A stretch of DNA of 64,000 nt from Mucilaginibacter gracilis (GCF_003633615.1 NZ_RBKU01000001.1:1178001-1242000); one strand, 5' to 3'; counted from the stretch's first letter, positions 33,496 through 43,112 are shown. Made by a program: numbers and translations. The notes: generated by a model not told the origin, from the sequence alone.

Positions 33496-35424
33496 ATGAA
33501 GAAGATCATTAAATTAGGCACAATATTGATTTCGACGCTTGCGGCGGCATCTCTTACCCAGGCGCAGGATAAACCCCTGTCGCAAAAAATTGCGGCTACT
33601 ATCATGAAGAACATGCCTTCGGATACGTCGGCAGCAGCAGGTGGCAAGCCCTTTAAACGGTGGAACTATGATGAAGGCGTAATACTAAAAGGTTTTGAGG
33701 GCGTTTGGCTGCAAACCGCCGATAAAAGCTATTTTAAGTACATTCAGCAAAGCATGGATAACCTGATAAGTGCCGACGGAAGCACCATCACCGGTTACAA
33801 AAGCGATGCTTACACATTAGATAACGTATTATGCGGCCGTAACCTGCTCACGCTGTACAACGTTACCGGTATGCCTAAATATTTAAAGGCTGCCACTACC
33901 TTGTATGACCAATTAAAAAAACAACCCCGTACGCCCGAAGGTGGTTTTTGGCACAAAAAGGTGTATGAAGACCAAATGTGGCTTGATGGCCTTTACATGG
34001 CCCAATCGTTTTACGCAGAATATGCCGCCGAATTTCATCACGAAGAAGACTTTGACGATATAGCCAAACAATACATCCTGATGGAGCAACATGCCCGCGA
34101 CCCTAAAACAGGTTTGCTTTATCACGGTTGGGATTACAGCAAGAAGCAAAAATGGGCCGATCCTAAAACCGGATTATCGCCAAATTTTTGGGCCAGGGCC
34201 GATGGCTGGTATGCTATGGCTTTGGTTGATGTGCTGGATTATTTGCCTGCTAATCACCCTAAAAGACCAGAGATTGTTGCGATACTAAACAGGCTGGCAA
34301 CAGCAATCCAAAAATATCAGGACCCAAAATCGAGCGTGTGGTATGATATATTAGACAAGGCCGGAGAAAAGGGTAATTACCTTGAATCTTCGGCATCAAG
34401 TATGTTTGTTTACGCTTTGGCAAAAGGCGTGCGGCAAGGTAATTTACCCGAAAGCTTTTTGGCCGTAGCCAATAAAGGATATGCGGGTATTATTAAACAA
34501 TTTATTGAAACAGATGCCAACGGCTTAACCAATTTAAATGGCACTGTAAGTGTATCGGGCTTGGGCGGCAACCCTTATCGCGATGGTAGCTATGCTTATT
34601 ACCTGAGCGAGAAAGTGGTAACTAACGACCCCAAAGGCATTGGTGCTTTTTTACAGGCGGCAGTTGAAATGGAACGGTTAACCAACCGCAACCTGGGTAA
34701 AGGCAAAACAGTTATACTCGATTCGTATTTTAACGATGAACATAAAAAGGACGTAACCGGCGCAACCATATCATACCATTACAAATGGGGCGAGGAGGAT
34801 AACAATGGTTTCAACTTTTTTAACAATGTTTTTCAAAACTATGGTGTAAAAACCACAACGCTTTTTGAGGCCCCTACTGCAAGCAACCTAAAAAAAGGCG
34901 ACATCTACATCATTGTTGATCCTGATATTCCTAAAGAAAACCCCAACACCAAATATATTGAAGAGGCGCATGTTAAAGCCATAAGCGATTGGGTTAAGGC
35001 GGGCGGTATGCTTATTGTATTGAATAACGATACAGGCAACGCCGAATTTAAACACCTCAATAAACTAATGGCCAAATTTGGCATTCAGTTTAACGAGGAC
35101 AGCCGCAACCACGTAACTACACCGCACTTTGAAACGGGAGCAATAAACATCCCAACAACCGATCCGATATTTAAAACTGCTAAAAAGATTTACATTAAAG
35201 AGATTTCAACCTTTGCGGTAAGTGCTCCGGCAGTAGCATCGTTAGTTGACGGAAAGGACGTTATCATCGCCACAGCAAAGTATGGCAAGGGTACTGTTTT
35301 TGCCGTTGGCGACCCCTGGTTTTACAACGAATATACCGATGGCAGAAAATTACCTGCCGACTATGACAATTATAAAGCCGCAAACGATTTGGTAAAGTGG
35401 GCGCTTAAACAAATACAAAAATAA
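33496..35424 (+). CDS. GH105 unsaturated (rhamno)galacturonyl hydrolase with C-terminal domain
   Basis: A 642-residue exported protein (signal peptide ending SLTQAQ). Residues 30-400 are the GH105 alpha6/alpha6 barrel: RWNYDEGV, the catalytic-Asp motif KVYEDQMWLDGLYMAQSF, YHGWDYS and WARADGWYAMALVDVLDY. It hydrolyses the unsaturated uronyl end left by lyases and gives 5-keto-4-deoxyuronate after ring opening. A second domain (about 410-640; KTVILDSYFNDEHKK, GDIYIIVDPDIPKENP, ISDWVKAGGMLIVLNND, AVGDPWFYNE) resembles a DUF4350/GATase-like fold, of unknown role. It is fifth-from-last in the + strand operon. Confidence 0.92.
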   Translation: MKKIIKLGTILISTLAAASLTQAQDKPLSQKIAATIMKNMPSDTSAAAGGKPFKRWNYDEGVILKGFEGVWLQTADKSYFKYIQQSMDNLISADGSTITGYKSDAYTLDNVLCGRNLLTLYNVTGMPKYLKAATTLYDQLKKQPRTPEGGFWHKKVYEDQMWLDGLYMAQSFYAEYAAEFHHEEDFDDIAKQYILMEQHARDPKTGLLYHGWDYSKKQKWADPKTGLSPNFWARADGWYAMALVDVLDYLPANHPKRPEIVAILNRLATAIQKYQDPKSSVWYDILDKAGEKGNYLESSASSMFVYALAKGVRQGNLPESFLAVANKGYAGIIKQFIETDANGLTNLNGTVSVSGLGGNPYRDGSYAYYLSEKVVTNDPKGIGAFLQAAVEMERLTNRNLGKGKTVILDSYFNDEHKKDVTGATISYHYKWGEEDNNGFNFFNNVFQNYGVKTTTLFEAPTASNLKKGDIYIIVDPDIPKENPNTKYIEEAHVKAISDWVKAGGMLIVLNNDTGNAEFKHLNKLMAKFGIQFNEDSRNHVTTPHFETGAINIPTTDPIFKTAKKIYIKEISTFAVSAPAVASLVDGKDVIIATAKYGKGTVFAVGDPWFYNEYTDGRKLPADYDNYKAANDLVKWALKQIQK

Positions 35425-35442
35425 GCATGAAAAATGTGTGGC

Positions 35443-35571
35443 ATGAAAGAGATATTTAAACATATCCATTCAGTTACCATAGCAGGTTTAACCTGGCATG
35501 GTAACGGGCCGCAAAAATTAATTGACAAAGCCTATCCGCAATGGGCCAAACAAAACGGACTAACGGAATAA
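35443..35571 (+). CDS. Short ORF, possible gene remnant
   Basis: A 42-residue frame between GH105 and uxaB (MKEIFKHIHSVTIAGLTW ... AYPQWAKQNGLTE). It looks like the end of a soluble protein. It ends 12 bases before the uxaB start. Either a small protein or the degraded C-terminus of a deleted enzyme in the locus; I cannot place the family. Confidence 0.35.
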   Translation: MKEIFKHIHSVTIAGLTWHGNGPQKLIDKAYPQWAKQNGLTE

Positions 35572-35582
35572 CAAAAACTGAT

Positions 35583-37094
35583 ATGATACTCTCGCAAAAT
35601 AATTTAAAATCCATAACGGTACCAGGGCTGATAGTGCCTGGCGAAAATCTATTTAGCCTTCCCGAAAAGGTACTGCAATTTGGTACAGGCGTTTTATTAA
35701 GGGGCCTGCCCGATTATTTTATTGATAAAGCTAACCGCCAGGGCATTTTTAATGGCCGTGTGGTGGTAGTTAAATCAACCGATACGGGTTCGGCTACCGA
35801 GTTCGATCAGCAGGATAGTTTATATACCCTTTCGATAAAAGGGATTGAAAACGGCGAAAGGATTGACGAAAGCGTAATATGCTCGGCTATAAGCCGCGTA
35901 TTAACTGCCGGAAAAGATTGGGAAGCCATTATGGAATTTGCCCGCAACCCCGGGCTGCAAGTGGTAATATCAAACACAACAGAGGTTGGCATTCAACTGG
36001 TTGAAGACGACATTAACAATACCCCCCCGGTATCGTTCCCCGGTAAATTGCTTGCCGTATTGCACGAACGGTATAAAGCCCTTGGAGGCACTCCCGAAAG
36101 CGGTTTGGTTATTGTACCTACCGAACTGATTGTTGATAATGGCAAAAAATTAAAGGCCATTGTTTTACAGTTAGCCGAAAACAACAATTTAGACGGGGAA
36201 TTTATTACCTGGTTAAACTCGGCAAATCATTTTTGCAATTCGCTGGTTGATAGAATTGTTCCGGGTAAACCGGATGCAAAAACACTCGACTTACTGGAGT
36301 CGGCAGGCGGTTACAAAGACGATCTTCGCATCGTATCCGAGGTTTATAGCCTTTGGGCCATTGAGGGCGATGAGCATATAAAATCGGCACTAACGTTTGC
36401 ACAGGCAGATAAAGGCGTAGTTATTGCGCCTGATATTGAAATATTCCGCGAGTTAAAACTGCGGTTGCTTAACGGCACGCATACTTTAACCTGCGCGGTA
36501 GCATTCCTTTCGGGCTTCCCAACGGTAAAAGTTGCAATGGACGATAAAGCCTTTTCAGAATTTATTTATGAGTTAATGGTCAATGATATTGCACCTGCCA
36601 TTCCATACAATGTTTCTACCGAATTAAAACACGATTTTGCAGGCAAGGTATTAGATAGGTTCCGCAACCCGCATATTGAGCACATGTGGATCAGTATATC
36701 GGCACAATACTCATCAAAAATAAAAATGCGTGTGGTGCCTGTTTTACTACAGCATTACAGGCTGGGCAGCACCGTGCCCCAGTATATTGCTTTTGGCTTT
36801 GCAGCGTTCCTCCGTTTTATGAAGGTTGAGAAAAACGCAAAAGGCGAATACATTGGCAGCAACAATGGTGTTGAATATAAAGTTACCGATGATAACGCCC
36901 CAATTTTTTATGAAGCCTGGAAATTGGCAAATTTAGAAGAGGTTGTAGAAAGCATATTAGCAAACGAAAACCTTTGGGACGGGCCTAACCTAACCATTTT
37001 GCCTGATTTTAAAGAGGCTGTATTGAAAAACCTGACTGCAATAATGGAACATGGCGTATTAAAACTTACCAGCAAAAAAGAATTAGAAAGCTAA
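35583..37094 (+). CDS. uxaB: Tagaturonate reductase (altronate oxidoreductase)
   Basis: A 503-residue member of the mannitol/altronate dehydrogenase family, NAD-dependent. The N-terminal Rossmann segment carries VLQFGTGVLLRG, then VISNTTEVGI, PTELIVDNGKKLK and the C-terminal helical domain LLNGTHTLTCAVAFLSG typical of UxaB. It reduces tagaturonate to altronate in the galacturonate branch, between UxaC and UxaA. I chose ATG 35583 (MILSQNNLKS), because the frame extends into the remnant ORF. UxaA starts six bases after its stop. Confidence 0.92.
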   Translation: MILSQNNLKSITVPGLIVPGENLFSLPEKVLQFGTGVLLRGLPDYFIDKANRQGIFNGRVVVVKSTDTGSATEFDQQDSLYTLSIKGIENGERIDESVICSAISRVLTAGKDWEAIMEFARNPGLQVVISNTTEVGIQLVEDDINNTPPVSFPGKLLAVLHERYKALGGTPESGLVIVPTELIVDNGKKLKAIVLQLAENNNLDGEFITWLNSANHFCNSLVDRIVPGKPDAKTLDLLESAGGYKDDLRIVSEVYSLWAIEGDEHIKSALTFAQADKGVVIAPDIEIFRELKLRLLNGTHTLTCAVAFLSGFPTVKVAMDDKAFSEFIYELMVNDIAPAIPYNVSTELKHDFAGKVLDRFRNPHIEHMWISISAQYSSKIKMRVVPVLLQHYRLGSTVPQYIAFGFAAFLRFMKVEKNAKGEYIGSNNGVEYKVTDDNAPIFYEAWKLANLEEVVESILANENLWDGPNLTILPDFKEAVLKNLTAIMEHGVLKLTSKKELES

Positions 37095-37099
37095 TTACA

Positions 37100-38752
37100 A
37101 TGAAACAAACAATATTAAAAGTACACCCTGCCGATAATGTGGTTGTAGCACTTACAGACTTGCAACCGGGCGATACCGCAACATATGCGGGCAGAACTTA
37201 TACTGTAAAAGAGTTTATTGCGGCTAAACATAAATTTGCCGAGGATTTGATTAAACAGGACGAGCAAATAATGATGTATGGCGTACTGGTTGGCAAGGCA
37301 CAAAACGATATACAAGCCGGTGGTTTATTAAGCACTGCTAATGTAAAACATGCGGCAAGCGGCTTTTTAACCGCCCAACATCATGACGAGTGGCAAAAGC
37401 CAGATACCAGTAAATGGGCTGGCAAAACATTTAACGGTTTTCACCGTGAAGATGGCAGCGTGGGTACTGGCAATTATTGGTTGGTTATACCCATGGTATT
37501 TTGCGAAAACCGCAACCTTGAGGTATTACAGGATGCCCTTGTAAAACCACTTGGCTATGGCCGCCACAACAGCTACCACACCAAGGCCCAGCAATTAATA
37601 AACCTTGTAAAAGAAGGCGGTAGCGTTGAGCAGGTTTTGTATACCGAAGTTAAAGACGGTACTGCCATTGATAAAGCAAACCGCATTTTCCCTAACGTTG
37701 ATGGTATAAAGTTTTTAACCCACAACGGTGGCTGCGGCGGCACCCGCCAGGATGCTACTGCACTTTGCGGCTTGCTTGCAGGCTACATTACTCACCCTAA
37801 CGTAGCGGGTGCAACTGTAATGAGCTTAGGTTGCCAAAATGCTCAGGTTTCGATACTGGAAGAAGAAATTAAAAAACGCTCGCCAAACTTTAGCAAGCCT
37901 TTGTATGTGCTGGATCAGCAAAAGGTGGGTAAGGAGTCGGATTTGTTAGAATTAGCTATCCGCCAAACCATGGCTGGTTTAATTGAAGCAAATAATAATG
38001 TTAGGCAGCCGGCGCCTTTAAGCAAAATAATTATTGGTTTAGAGTGTGGTGGTTCGGATGGGTTTTCGGGCATATCGGCCAATCCCGCTATCGGTTACAC
38101 TTCCGATCTGTTGGTTAGTTTGGGCGGCGCGGTTATACTGGCCGAGTTCCCTGAGCTTTGTGGTGTTGAGCAAAACCTGATAGACCGTTGTGTGGATAAA
38201 GAAAAAGCCGATAGGTTTAGCTATTTAGTTAATACCTACGCCAAACGCGCAGAAGAAGTTGGTTCGGGTTTTGACATGAACCCTTCACCGGGTAATATTA
38301 AAGATGGCTTAATTACCGATGCCATCAAATCTGCCGGAGCGGCTAAAAAAGGTGGTACGTCGCCTGTGGTTGATGTATTGGATTATCCCGAAAAGGTAAC
38401 TAAACCTGGCTTAAATTTATTATGTACCCCGGGTAATGATGTAGAATCAACCACTGCCGAAGTTGCTTCGGGAGCAAACGTGGTTTTATTTACCACCGGT
38501 TTGGGCACGCCTACCGGTAACCCGGTTGTTCCGGTTATTAAAATATCAACCAACACCAAGTTGTTCAACAAAATGAGCGACATTATTGATATCGATACCG
38601 GTTCGATAATCGATGGCGACGAAACTATTGAACAGGCAGGCGAACGTATTTTAGATTACGTAATTAAAGTAGCCAGCGGCGAAATTGAGGTAAGTGCAGT
38701 ACGCCACGGTCAGGACGATTTTATTCCCTGGAAACGCGGTATATCTTTATAA
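37100..38752 (+). CDS. uxaA: Altronate dehydratase
   Basis: A 550-residue UxaA protein with both expected halves. The N-terminal SAF domain (residues 1-100) contains LSTANVKHAASGF; the catalytic part holds GRHNSYHTKA, NGGCGGTRQDA with conserved Cys residues, LGCQNAQVSIL and GLECGGSDGFSGI. It dehydrates altronate to KDG, an iron-dependent step. It follows uxaB closely. Downstream, before uxaC, lies a REP-like element of about 80 bases that may separate or stabilise the two parts of the transcript. Confidence 0.95.
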   Translation: MKQTILKVHPADNVVVALTDLQPGDTATYAGRTYTVKEFIAAKHKFAEDLIKQDEQIMMYGVLVGKAQNDIQAGGLLSTANVKHAASGFLTAQHHDEWQKPDTSKWAGKTFNGFHREDGSVGTGNYWLVIPMVFCENRNLEVLQDALVKPLGYGRHNSYHTKAQQLINLVKEGGSVEQVLYTEVKDGTAIDKANRIFPNVDGIKFLTHNGGCGGTRQDATALCGLLAGYITHPNVAGATVMSLGCQNAQVSILEEEIKKRSPNFSKPLYVLDQQKVGKESDLLELAIRQTMAGLIEANNNVRQPAPLSKIIIGLECGGSDGFSGISANPAIGYTSDLLVSLGGAVILAEFPELCGVEQNLIDRCVDKEKADRFSYLVNTYAKRAEEVGSGFDMNPSPGNIKDGLITDAIKSAGAAKKGGTSPVVDVLDYPEKVTKPGLNLLCTPGNDVESTTAEVASGANVVLFTTGLGTPTGNPVVPVIKISTNTKLFNKMSDIIDIDTGSIIDGDETIEQAGERILDYVIKVASGEIEVSAVRHGQDDFIPWKRGISL

Positions 38753-38756
38753 TAAA

Positions 38757-38836
38757 TTGTCATTGAGGAACGAAGCAATCGCACGGGGCATAATCGCCCT
38801 ATAAAATTTGCTGTTGCTTCGTTCCTTACAATGCCA
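38757..38836. repeat. REP-like palindromic element
   Basis: Inverted arms ATTGAGGAACGAAGCAA and TTGCTTCGTTCCTTACAAT flank a variable centre. The GGAACGAAGCAAT phrase is familiar from intergenic palindromes of many genomes. It lies between uxaA and uxaC. Confidence 0.65.
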
Positions 38837-38856
38837 TAGTTAAATAAATAAAAATC

Positions 38857-38891
38857 GGTGTAATAGCAACCACATCGGTGCAATCACAAAA
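38857..38891. repeat. Direct repeats of ATCGGTGYAATcA type
   Basis: AATCGGTGTAATAG and CATCGGTGCAATCA sit 22 bases apart immediately before uxaC and resemble the pair at 30960-30995. Confidence 0.45.
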
Positions 38892-38895
38892 TATA

Positions 38896-40296
38896 ATGAA
38901 GAAGTTCTTAGACGAAAATTTTTTATTGCAAACCCCAACGGCACAAGAGCTTTATCATGAGTATGCCAAGGAAATGCCTATTATTGATTATCACTGCCAT
39001 TTGCCGCCCGACCAAATAGCCGCCGACATCAATTTCAACAACATTACCCATGCCTGGCTTTATGGCGACCATTACAAATGGCGTGCTATGCGCGCCAATG
39101 GCATTAATGAGCGCTATATTACCGGCGATTCAACTGACGAAGAAAAGTTTCAAAAATGGGCCGAAACTGTGCCTTATACTCTGCGTAACCCACTTTACCA
39201 TTGGACACACTTGGAGTTACAGCGCTACTTTGATATAGATACCATTTTAAGCGGCGCTAACGCCAACGAAATTTACAAAGAAACATCGGCCAAACTGCAA
39301 ACAAAAGAATTTTCGATACAGGGCCTTATTAAAAAGATGAATGTAAAGGTGATCTGTACAACAGATGATCCTATTGACAACCTTGAGTTTCACCAAAAAA
39401 TTGCTAAAGATGGCGCGGTAGCAAAAATTGCACCCGCTTTCCGTCCTGACAAGGCAATGAATGCCGATGATGTTGCCGGTTTAAACGCCTATATTGATAA
39501 GGTTGAAGCGGTTAGCAATGTAAGCATTAACAGCTTTGATAGCTACCTATCGGCGTTAAAACAACGCCATGATTATTTTGCGGCCAACGGCTGTAAAGTA
39601 AGCGACCACGGCCTGGAGCAAATATATGCCGAAGATTATACCGATGCCGAGATTAGCATCATTTTCGAAAAGATACGCGCAAACCAGGCACTAACGCCTA
39701 CCGAAGTACTGAAGTTTAAATCGGCAATGCTATACCAATTCGCCGTTTGGGATCACGAAAAGGGATGGGTTCAGCAATATCATTTAGGCGCGTTGCGCAA
39801 CAACAATGCCCGTGCCTTATCAAATTTAGGTCCGGATACGGGTTGGGACTCCATCGGCGATTTTAGTCAGGGCGTAGCACTATCTAAATTTTTAAACCGT
39901 TTAGATACCACAAACCAACTAACCAAAACCATACTTTACAACCTAAACCCGCGCGATAACGAGTTAATGGCTACCATGATTGGTAACTTTAACGATGGCT
40001 CGGTTGCCGGTAAAATTCAGTTTGGTTCGGGCTGGTGGTTTTTAGACCAGAAGGACGGCATGACCAAGCAATTAAATGCCCTATCCAACATGGGCCTGGT
40101 AAGCCAAATGGTTGGCATGTTGACTGATTCGCGCAGCTTTTTATCGTTTCCGCGTCACGAGTATTTCCGCAGGATACTTTGTAACCTGTTTGGCGATGAT
40201 GTAGAAAATGGCGAGCTACCTAACGATATTGAATGGCTAGGTAAAGTGATACAGGATATTAGCTATAACAACGCACAAAAATATTTTAACTGGTGA
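38896..40296 (+). CDS. uxaC: Glucuronate isomerase
   Basis: A 466-residue TIM-barrel isomerase of the amidohydrolase superfamily. Landmarks are IIDYHCHLPPDQIAADI near the start (His pair), TTDDPIDNLEFH, FRPDKAMN and FGSGWWFLDQKDGM. It interconverts galacturonate/tagaturonate and glucuronate/fructuronate, opening the route. I chose ATG 38896 (MKKFLDENFL) over the longer frame, since the upstream residues fall in repeat DNA. Its stop overlaps the GTG start of the following kinase (GTGA). Confidence 0.94.
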   Translation: MKKFLDENFLLQTPTAQELYHEYAKEMPIIDYHCHLPPDQIAADINFNNITHAWLYGDHYKWRAMRANGINERYITGDSTDEEKFQKWAETVPYTLRNPLYHWTHLELQRYFDIDTILSGANANEIYKETSAKLQTKEFSIQGLIKKMNVKVICTTDDPIDNLEFHQKIAKDGAVAKIAPAFRPDKAMNADDVAGLNAYIDKVEAVSNVSINSFDSYLSALKQRHDYFAANGCKVSDHGLEQIYAEDYTDAEISIIFEKIRANQALTPTEVLKFKSAMLYQFAVWDHEKGWVQQYHLGALRNNNARALSNLGPDTGWDSIGDFSQGVALSKFLNRLDTTNQLTKTILYNLNPRDNELMATMIGNFNDGSVAGKIQFGSGWWFLDQKDGMTKQLNALSNMGLVSQMVGMLTDSRSFLSFPRHEYFRRILCNLFGDDVENGELPNDIEWLGKVIQDISYNNAQKYFNW

Positions 40297-41309
40297 TAAG
40301 TAAGGTTTTATGTTTTGGCGAACTGTTGTTGCGCGTTTCACCCGCGCCACAGGATAGTAATGCCGAAAAACACCCTTTTTTATTGTATATGGGCGGTGCG
40401 GAAGCCAACGCCGCAACCGCCTTGGCAGGATGGAATGTTCCGGTAAAATATTGTACTGTTTTACCGGACAATTTTATGAGCCACCATTTGATAGATTATC
40501 TTGAATATAAAGGCATTTTTACTTCGTCCATTTTATTTGCAGGCAACCGTATAGGCGTTTATTACTTAGAACGTGGAGCCGATTTAAAGGGCAGCATGGT
40601 GTACGACCGTGCACACTCTTCCTTCTCAGAACTTAAACCTGGAATGATTGATTGGGACAAAGTTTTACGCGATGTATCATGGTTTAACTTTACAGCTATT
40701 AGTCCGGCAATTAACCAAAACGTTGCCGACGTTTGCCTGGAAGCCTTAGAGGCTGCATCCCGTAAGGGGATCACCATTTCGGTAGACCTGAATTATCGGT
40801 CGCGCCTTTGGAAATATGGCAAAAGCCCCATTGAAATTATGCCCCAATTGGTAAAACATTGCGATGTTATAATGGGCAACATTTGGAGTGCCAACACATT
40901 ACTGGGCACCAAAATAGACGAGCACATTCACGACCGCCGAAGTAAGCAAGCTTACCTTAGCCATGCCGAAACGACATCGGCAGAGATCATGAAAATGTTT
41001 CCGAAATGTAAAACCGTAGCTAACACATTTAGGTTTGATAGCGAAGGCGATAACTTAAAATACTACACCGCGCTACATACGGGTGGCAATTTTTACCACT
41101 CGCACGAATTTAGCTGTGCAGGCGTTGTTGACAGATCGGGCAGTGGCGATTGTTTTATGGCCGGCCTTATATACGGCCTTTACAATAACCATGAGGCACA
41201 AGAACTGCTAAACTATGCCACCGCTGCCGCTTTTGGAAAGCTACAAGAGCAAGGCGACGCAACCGGGCAAGATGTGTTAACGGTTAAGAATGTTAAGGCG
41301 GTAGATTAG
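40293..41309 (+). CDS. PfkB-type sugar kinase, probable 2-keto-3-deoxygluconate kinase (paralog)
   Basis: A 338-residue ribokinase-family protein with CFGELLLRVSP at the start, MGGAEANAATALAGW for substrate binding and DRSGSGDCFMAGLIYG, the anion-hole and catalytic-Asp signature, near residue 280. The reaction fits KDG to KDPG with ATP. It is a second copy; the other is on the opposite strand 2 kb away and the two differ in the 190-250 region, here carrying an extra HIHDRRSKQAYLSHAE segment. It begins with GTG overlapping the uxaC stop. A different 2-keto sugar could be its true substrate. Confidence 0.85.
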   Translation: MISKVLCFGELLLRVSPAPQDSNAEKHPFLLYMGGAEANAATALAGWNVPVKYCTVLPDNFMSHHLIDYLEYKGIFTSSILFAGNRIGVYYLERGADLKGSMVYDRAHSSFSELKPGMIDWDKVLRDVSWFNFTAISPAINQNVADVCLEALEAASRKGITISVDLNYRSRLWKYGKSPIEIMPQLVKHCDVIMGNIWSANTLLGTKIDEHIHDRRSKQAYLSHAETTSAEIMKMFPKCKTVANTFRFDSEGDNLKYYTALHTGGNFYHSHEFSCAGVVDRSGSGDCFMAGLIYGLYNNHEAQELLNYATAAAFGKLQEQGDATGQDVLTVKNVKAVD

Positions 41310-41331
41310 GCTAACCTACTACCTTGTAACC

Positions 41332-41895
41332 TTATTGCAATACAAATATATCCTCTACGTCTAAAATCTTATCTTTAAAAAGCCAGGCTTTTGCAATGCT
41401 GCCGTTTATTGAAACCTCATCAGCTTTAAATTTAGAAAAACTGATACGCTTGATGTTACCCAAGTATTGCTTTAAGTCGGCATAAGGTACACCTACAAAA
41501 ATAAAAGTCTCGGTATCATTGGCGTTAATTACCTTTGTAATTTCATACCCGCGTGCCGATTGTTTTATAGTTTTATGTACCCTTGCCATTGCTAAAAAAG
41601 TAACCGGCTGGTTATTTGTGGTATCTTGATTATCCGTTATATCAACCACCTTGTAATCGCGTTCAATATTGATTACGTGTTTTAGCGTATACCAGTTCAC
41701 AATACTACTATTGCTAAAAAAATCTTCGTCCCTTGTGTTGTGGTTATTAAAAGCCACCTTAATACGTTGGCCTGCTTTGTCTATTTCCAATACAGTACAC
41801 TTTTCCAGATCAAAATCATCCAGGGTAGACATTTTATTGGGCGAGAGTTCAACAACATCGCCTATTGTTATTTCGGTTTCAAGTATGGTATTCAT
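41332..41895 (-). CDS. Hypothetical protein
   Basis: A 187-residue soluble protein with no recognised family. It opens with ETEITIGDVVELSPNKMS and continues with beta-rich sequence, possibly an SH3-like or KOW-like barrel (CTVLEIDKAGQRIKVAF). It has no signal peptide or membrane segment. It is convergent with the kinase gene, 22 bases from its stop, and is transcribed toward it, alone. Confidence 0.65.
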   Translation of the reverse strand: MNTILETEITIGDVVELSPNKMSTLDDFDLEKCTVLEIDKAGQRIKVAFNNHNTRDEDFFSNSSIVNWYTLKHVINIERDYKVVDITDNQDTTNNQPVTFLAMARVHKTIKQSARGYEITKVINANDTETFIFVGVPYADLKQYLGNIKRISFSKFKADEVSINGSIAKAWLFKDKILDVEDIFVLQ

Positions 41896-42045
41896 AATAC
41901 AAATTGCGTTAAAAACAAAACAAAGCTACTTTAGCGCAAAATATCCGCCTATAATTTGAATTACTTTGTTTAAAATAAAAAAGCTTTAAATAAAATTGTA
42001 TTATATACACATACCATGCCGGGTTGTTTGAGTATGGCTGATAAT

Positions 42046-42417
42046 CTATTCCCCGGTGTTGTTTTTTAACTGTTGCTGGGCGCGGCTTCGCAGCTTGAAA
42101 AAAACGATCAGATTTAAAAAATGCATTGCACCTAATATGAGTATAATCCACCCAAGTTTGTAGCTTAATACTTCAACCACAACTTGAGCGCCAGGTATGT
42201 TTCCGCTTTCTTTTAAGGCCAAACTCATGTATCCAACATTGATAAGGTAAAAACCTACTACCAACAACTTGTTAACAGAATCGGCCAGTAGGGTATTACC
42301 ATGAAAAATATCCACTAAAAAGATGCGCCCGTTTTTAAACAGCACCCCGGCCACCCAAATAGTTAATGCAATGCTTATTGCTAAGTAAAATGCGTAGGTT
42401 AAAATAAAGTAATTCAT
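42046..42417 (-). CDS. Small three-helix membrane protein
   Basis: A 123-residue integral membrane protein with about three hydrophobic helices (4-28, 46-70, 84-108), ending in a basic polar tail RSRAQQQLKNN. I do not recognise a family. The arrangement resembles small uncharacterised membrane proteins of Bacteroidota. It stands alone between two other - strand genes. Confidence 0.65.
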   Translation of the reverse strand: MNYFILTYAFYLAISIALTIWVAGVLFKNGRIFLVDIFHGNTLLADSVNKLLVVGFYLINVGYMSLALKESGNIPGAQVVVEVLSYKLGWIILILGAMHFLNLIVFFKLRSRAQQQLKNNTGE

Positions 42418-42596
42418 GATGATTTGTTTTATTGTTTTTAATTATTGAATTTTCAGTAAAAATTGAAATATACATTTAAAAAATATATCAGCTTGTGATG
42501 CCGATATCGCGTACAAATATAAACAAGTTTTCTTACTTTCAAATATTATTGAAAGTTTATTTTAACCAAATTAATAGCAATTGCCTTAAACACAAA

Positions 42597-42624
42597 AAAG
42601 CCGGCACGTTGATGCACCGGCTTT
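42597..42624. terminator. Hairpin terminator after yhcH-like gene
   Basis: AAAGCCGG and CCGGCTTT form an 8-bp stem around a 12-base loop, between the membrane-protein gene and the YhcH gene's stop. Confidence 0.6.
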
Positions 42625-42642
42625 ACTTATTGGTGGTAGAGG

Positions 42643-43095
42643 TTATGCTATTCTAACCTTCACTACTAATTTCTTAATTAAATCATCACCTATCATTGGC
42701 GCGTGAACATCTTCAGGATAAAAAATGGCAAACTGGCCACCTTTTAACTGGAAGCTCATATCCGGAGCATCATTGTAAAAAAGCACGTCTTTTTCGTCGC
42801 TGTACTCGCCTCTTGGGTCTACACAGTCTGCGCGGGGCTTCCATGCAATAGTTTCGTTACCACGTATGCATAGTTGGATATCGATGTTTTTGTTATGGCA
42901 TTCAAATTTACCGTAAGCAACATCAGTAGTAACACCTGGTTTATCAGATACTATGGCCAAAACACCGTCGGCAACTTCGTATTTGCCAACTTCCATGTTA
43001 AGCAAGTCTTGCGCTTTAAGATATTCAAATGCAACTTGATAATTTTTATGCAGACTGTAGTATTTGTCTGCTTCTGCTAACTTATCTATAATCAT
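42643..43095 (-). CDS. YhcH/YjgK/YiaL-family protein
   Basis: A 150-residue cupin-like protein of DUF386. It carries CIRGNETIAWKPRADCVD, FYNDAPDMSFQLKGGQFAIFYPEDVHAPMIG and a C-terminal VKVRIA, the pattern of the EbgC/YhcH group, which helps open or convert ring forms of sugars, including sialic acid and other acids. I chose the internal Met (MIIDKLAEAD) as the start; seven earlier residues are polar. It lies downstream of kdgK on the - strand, so it is likely co-regulated with uronate catabolism. Confidence 0.85.
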   Translation of the reverse strand: MIIDKLAEADKYYSLHKNYQVAFEYLKAQDLLNMEVGKYEVADGVLAIVSDKPGVTTDVAYGKFECHNKNIDIQLCIRGNETIAWKPRADCVDPRGEYSDEKDVLFYNDAPDMSFQLKGGQFAIFYPEDVHAPMIGDDLIKKLVVKVRIA

Positions 43096-43112
43096 TGTTT
43101 TTGTTTTGGGGT

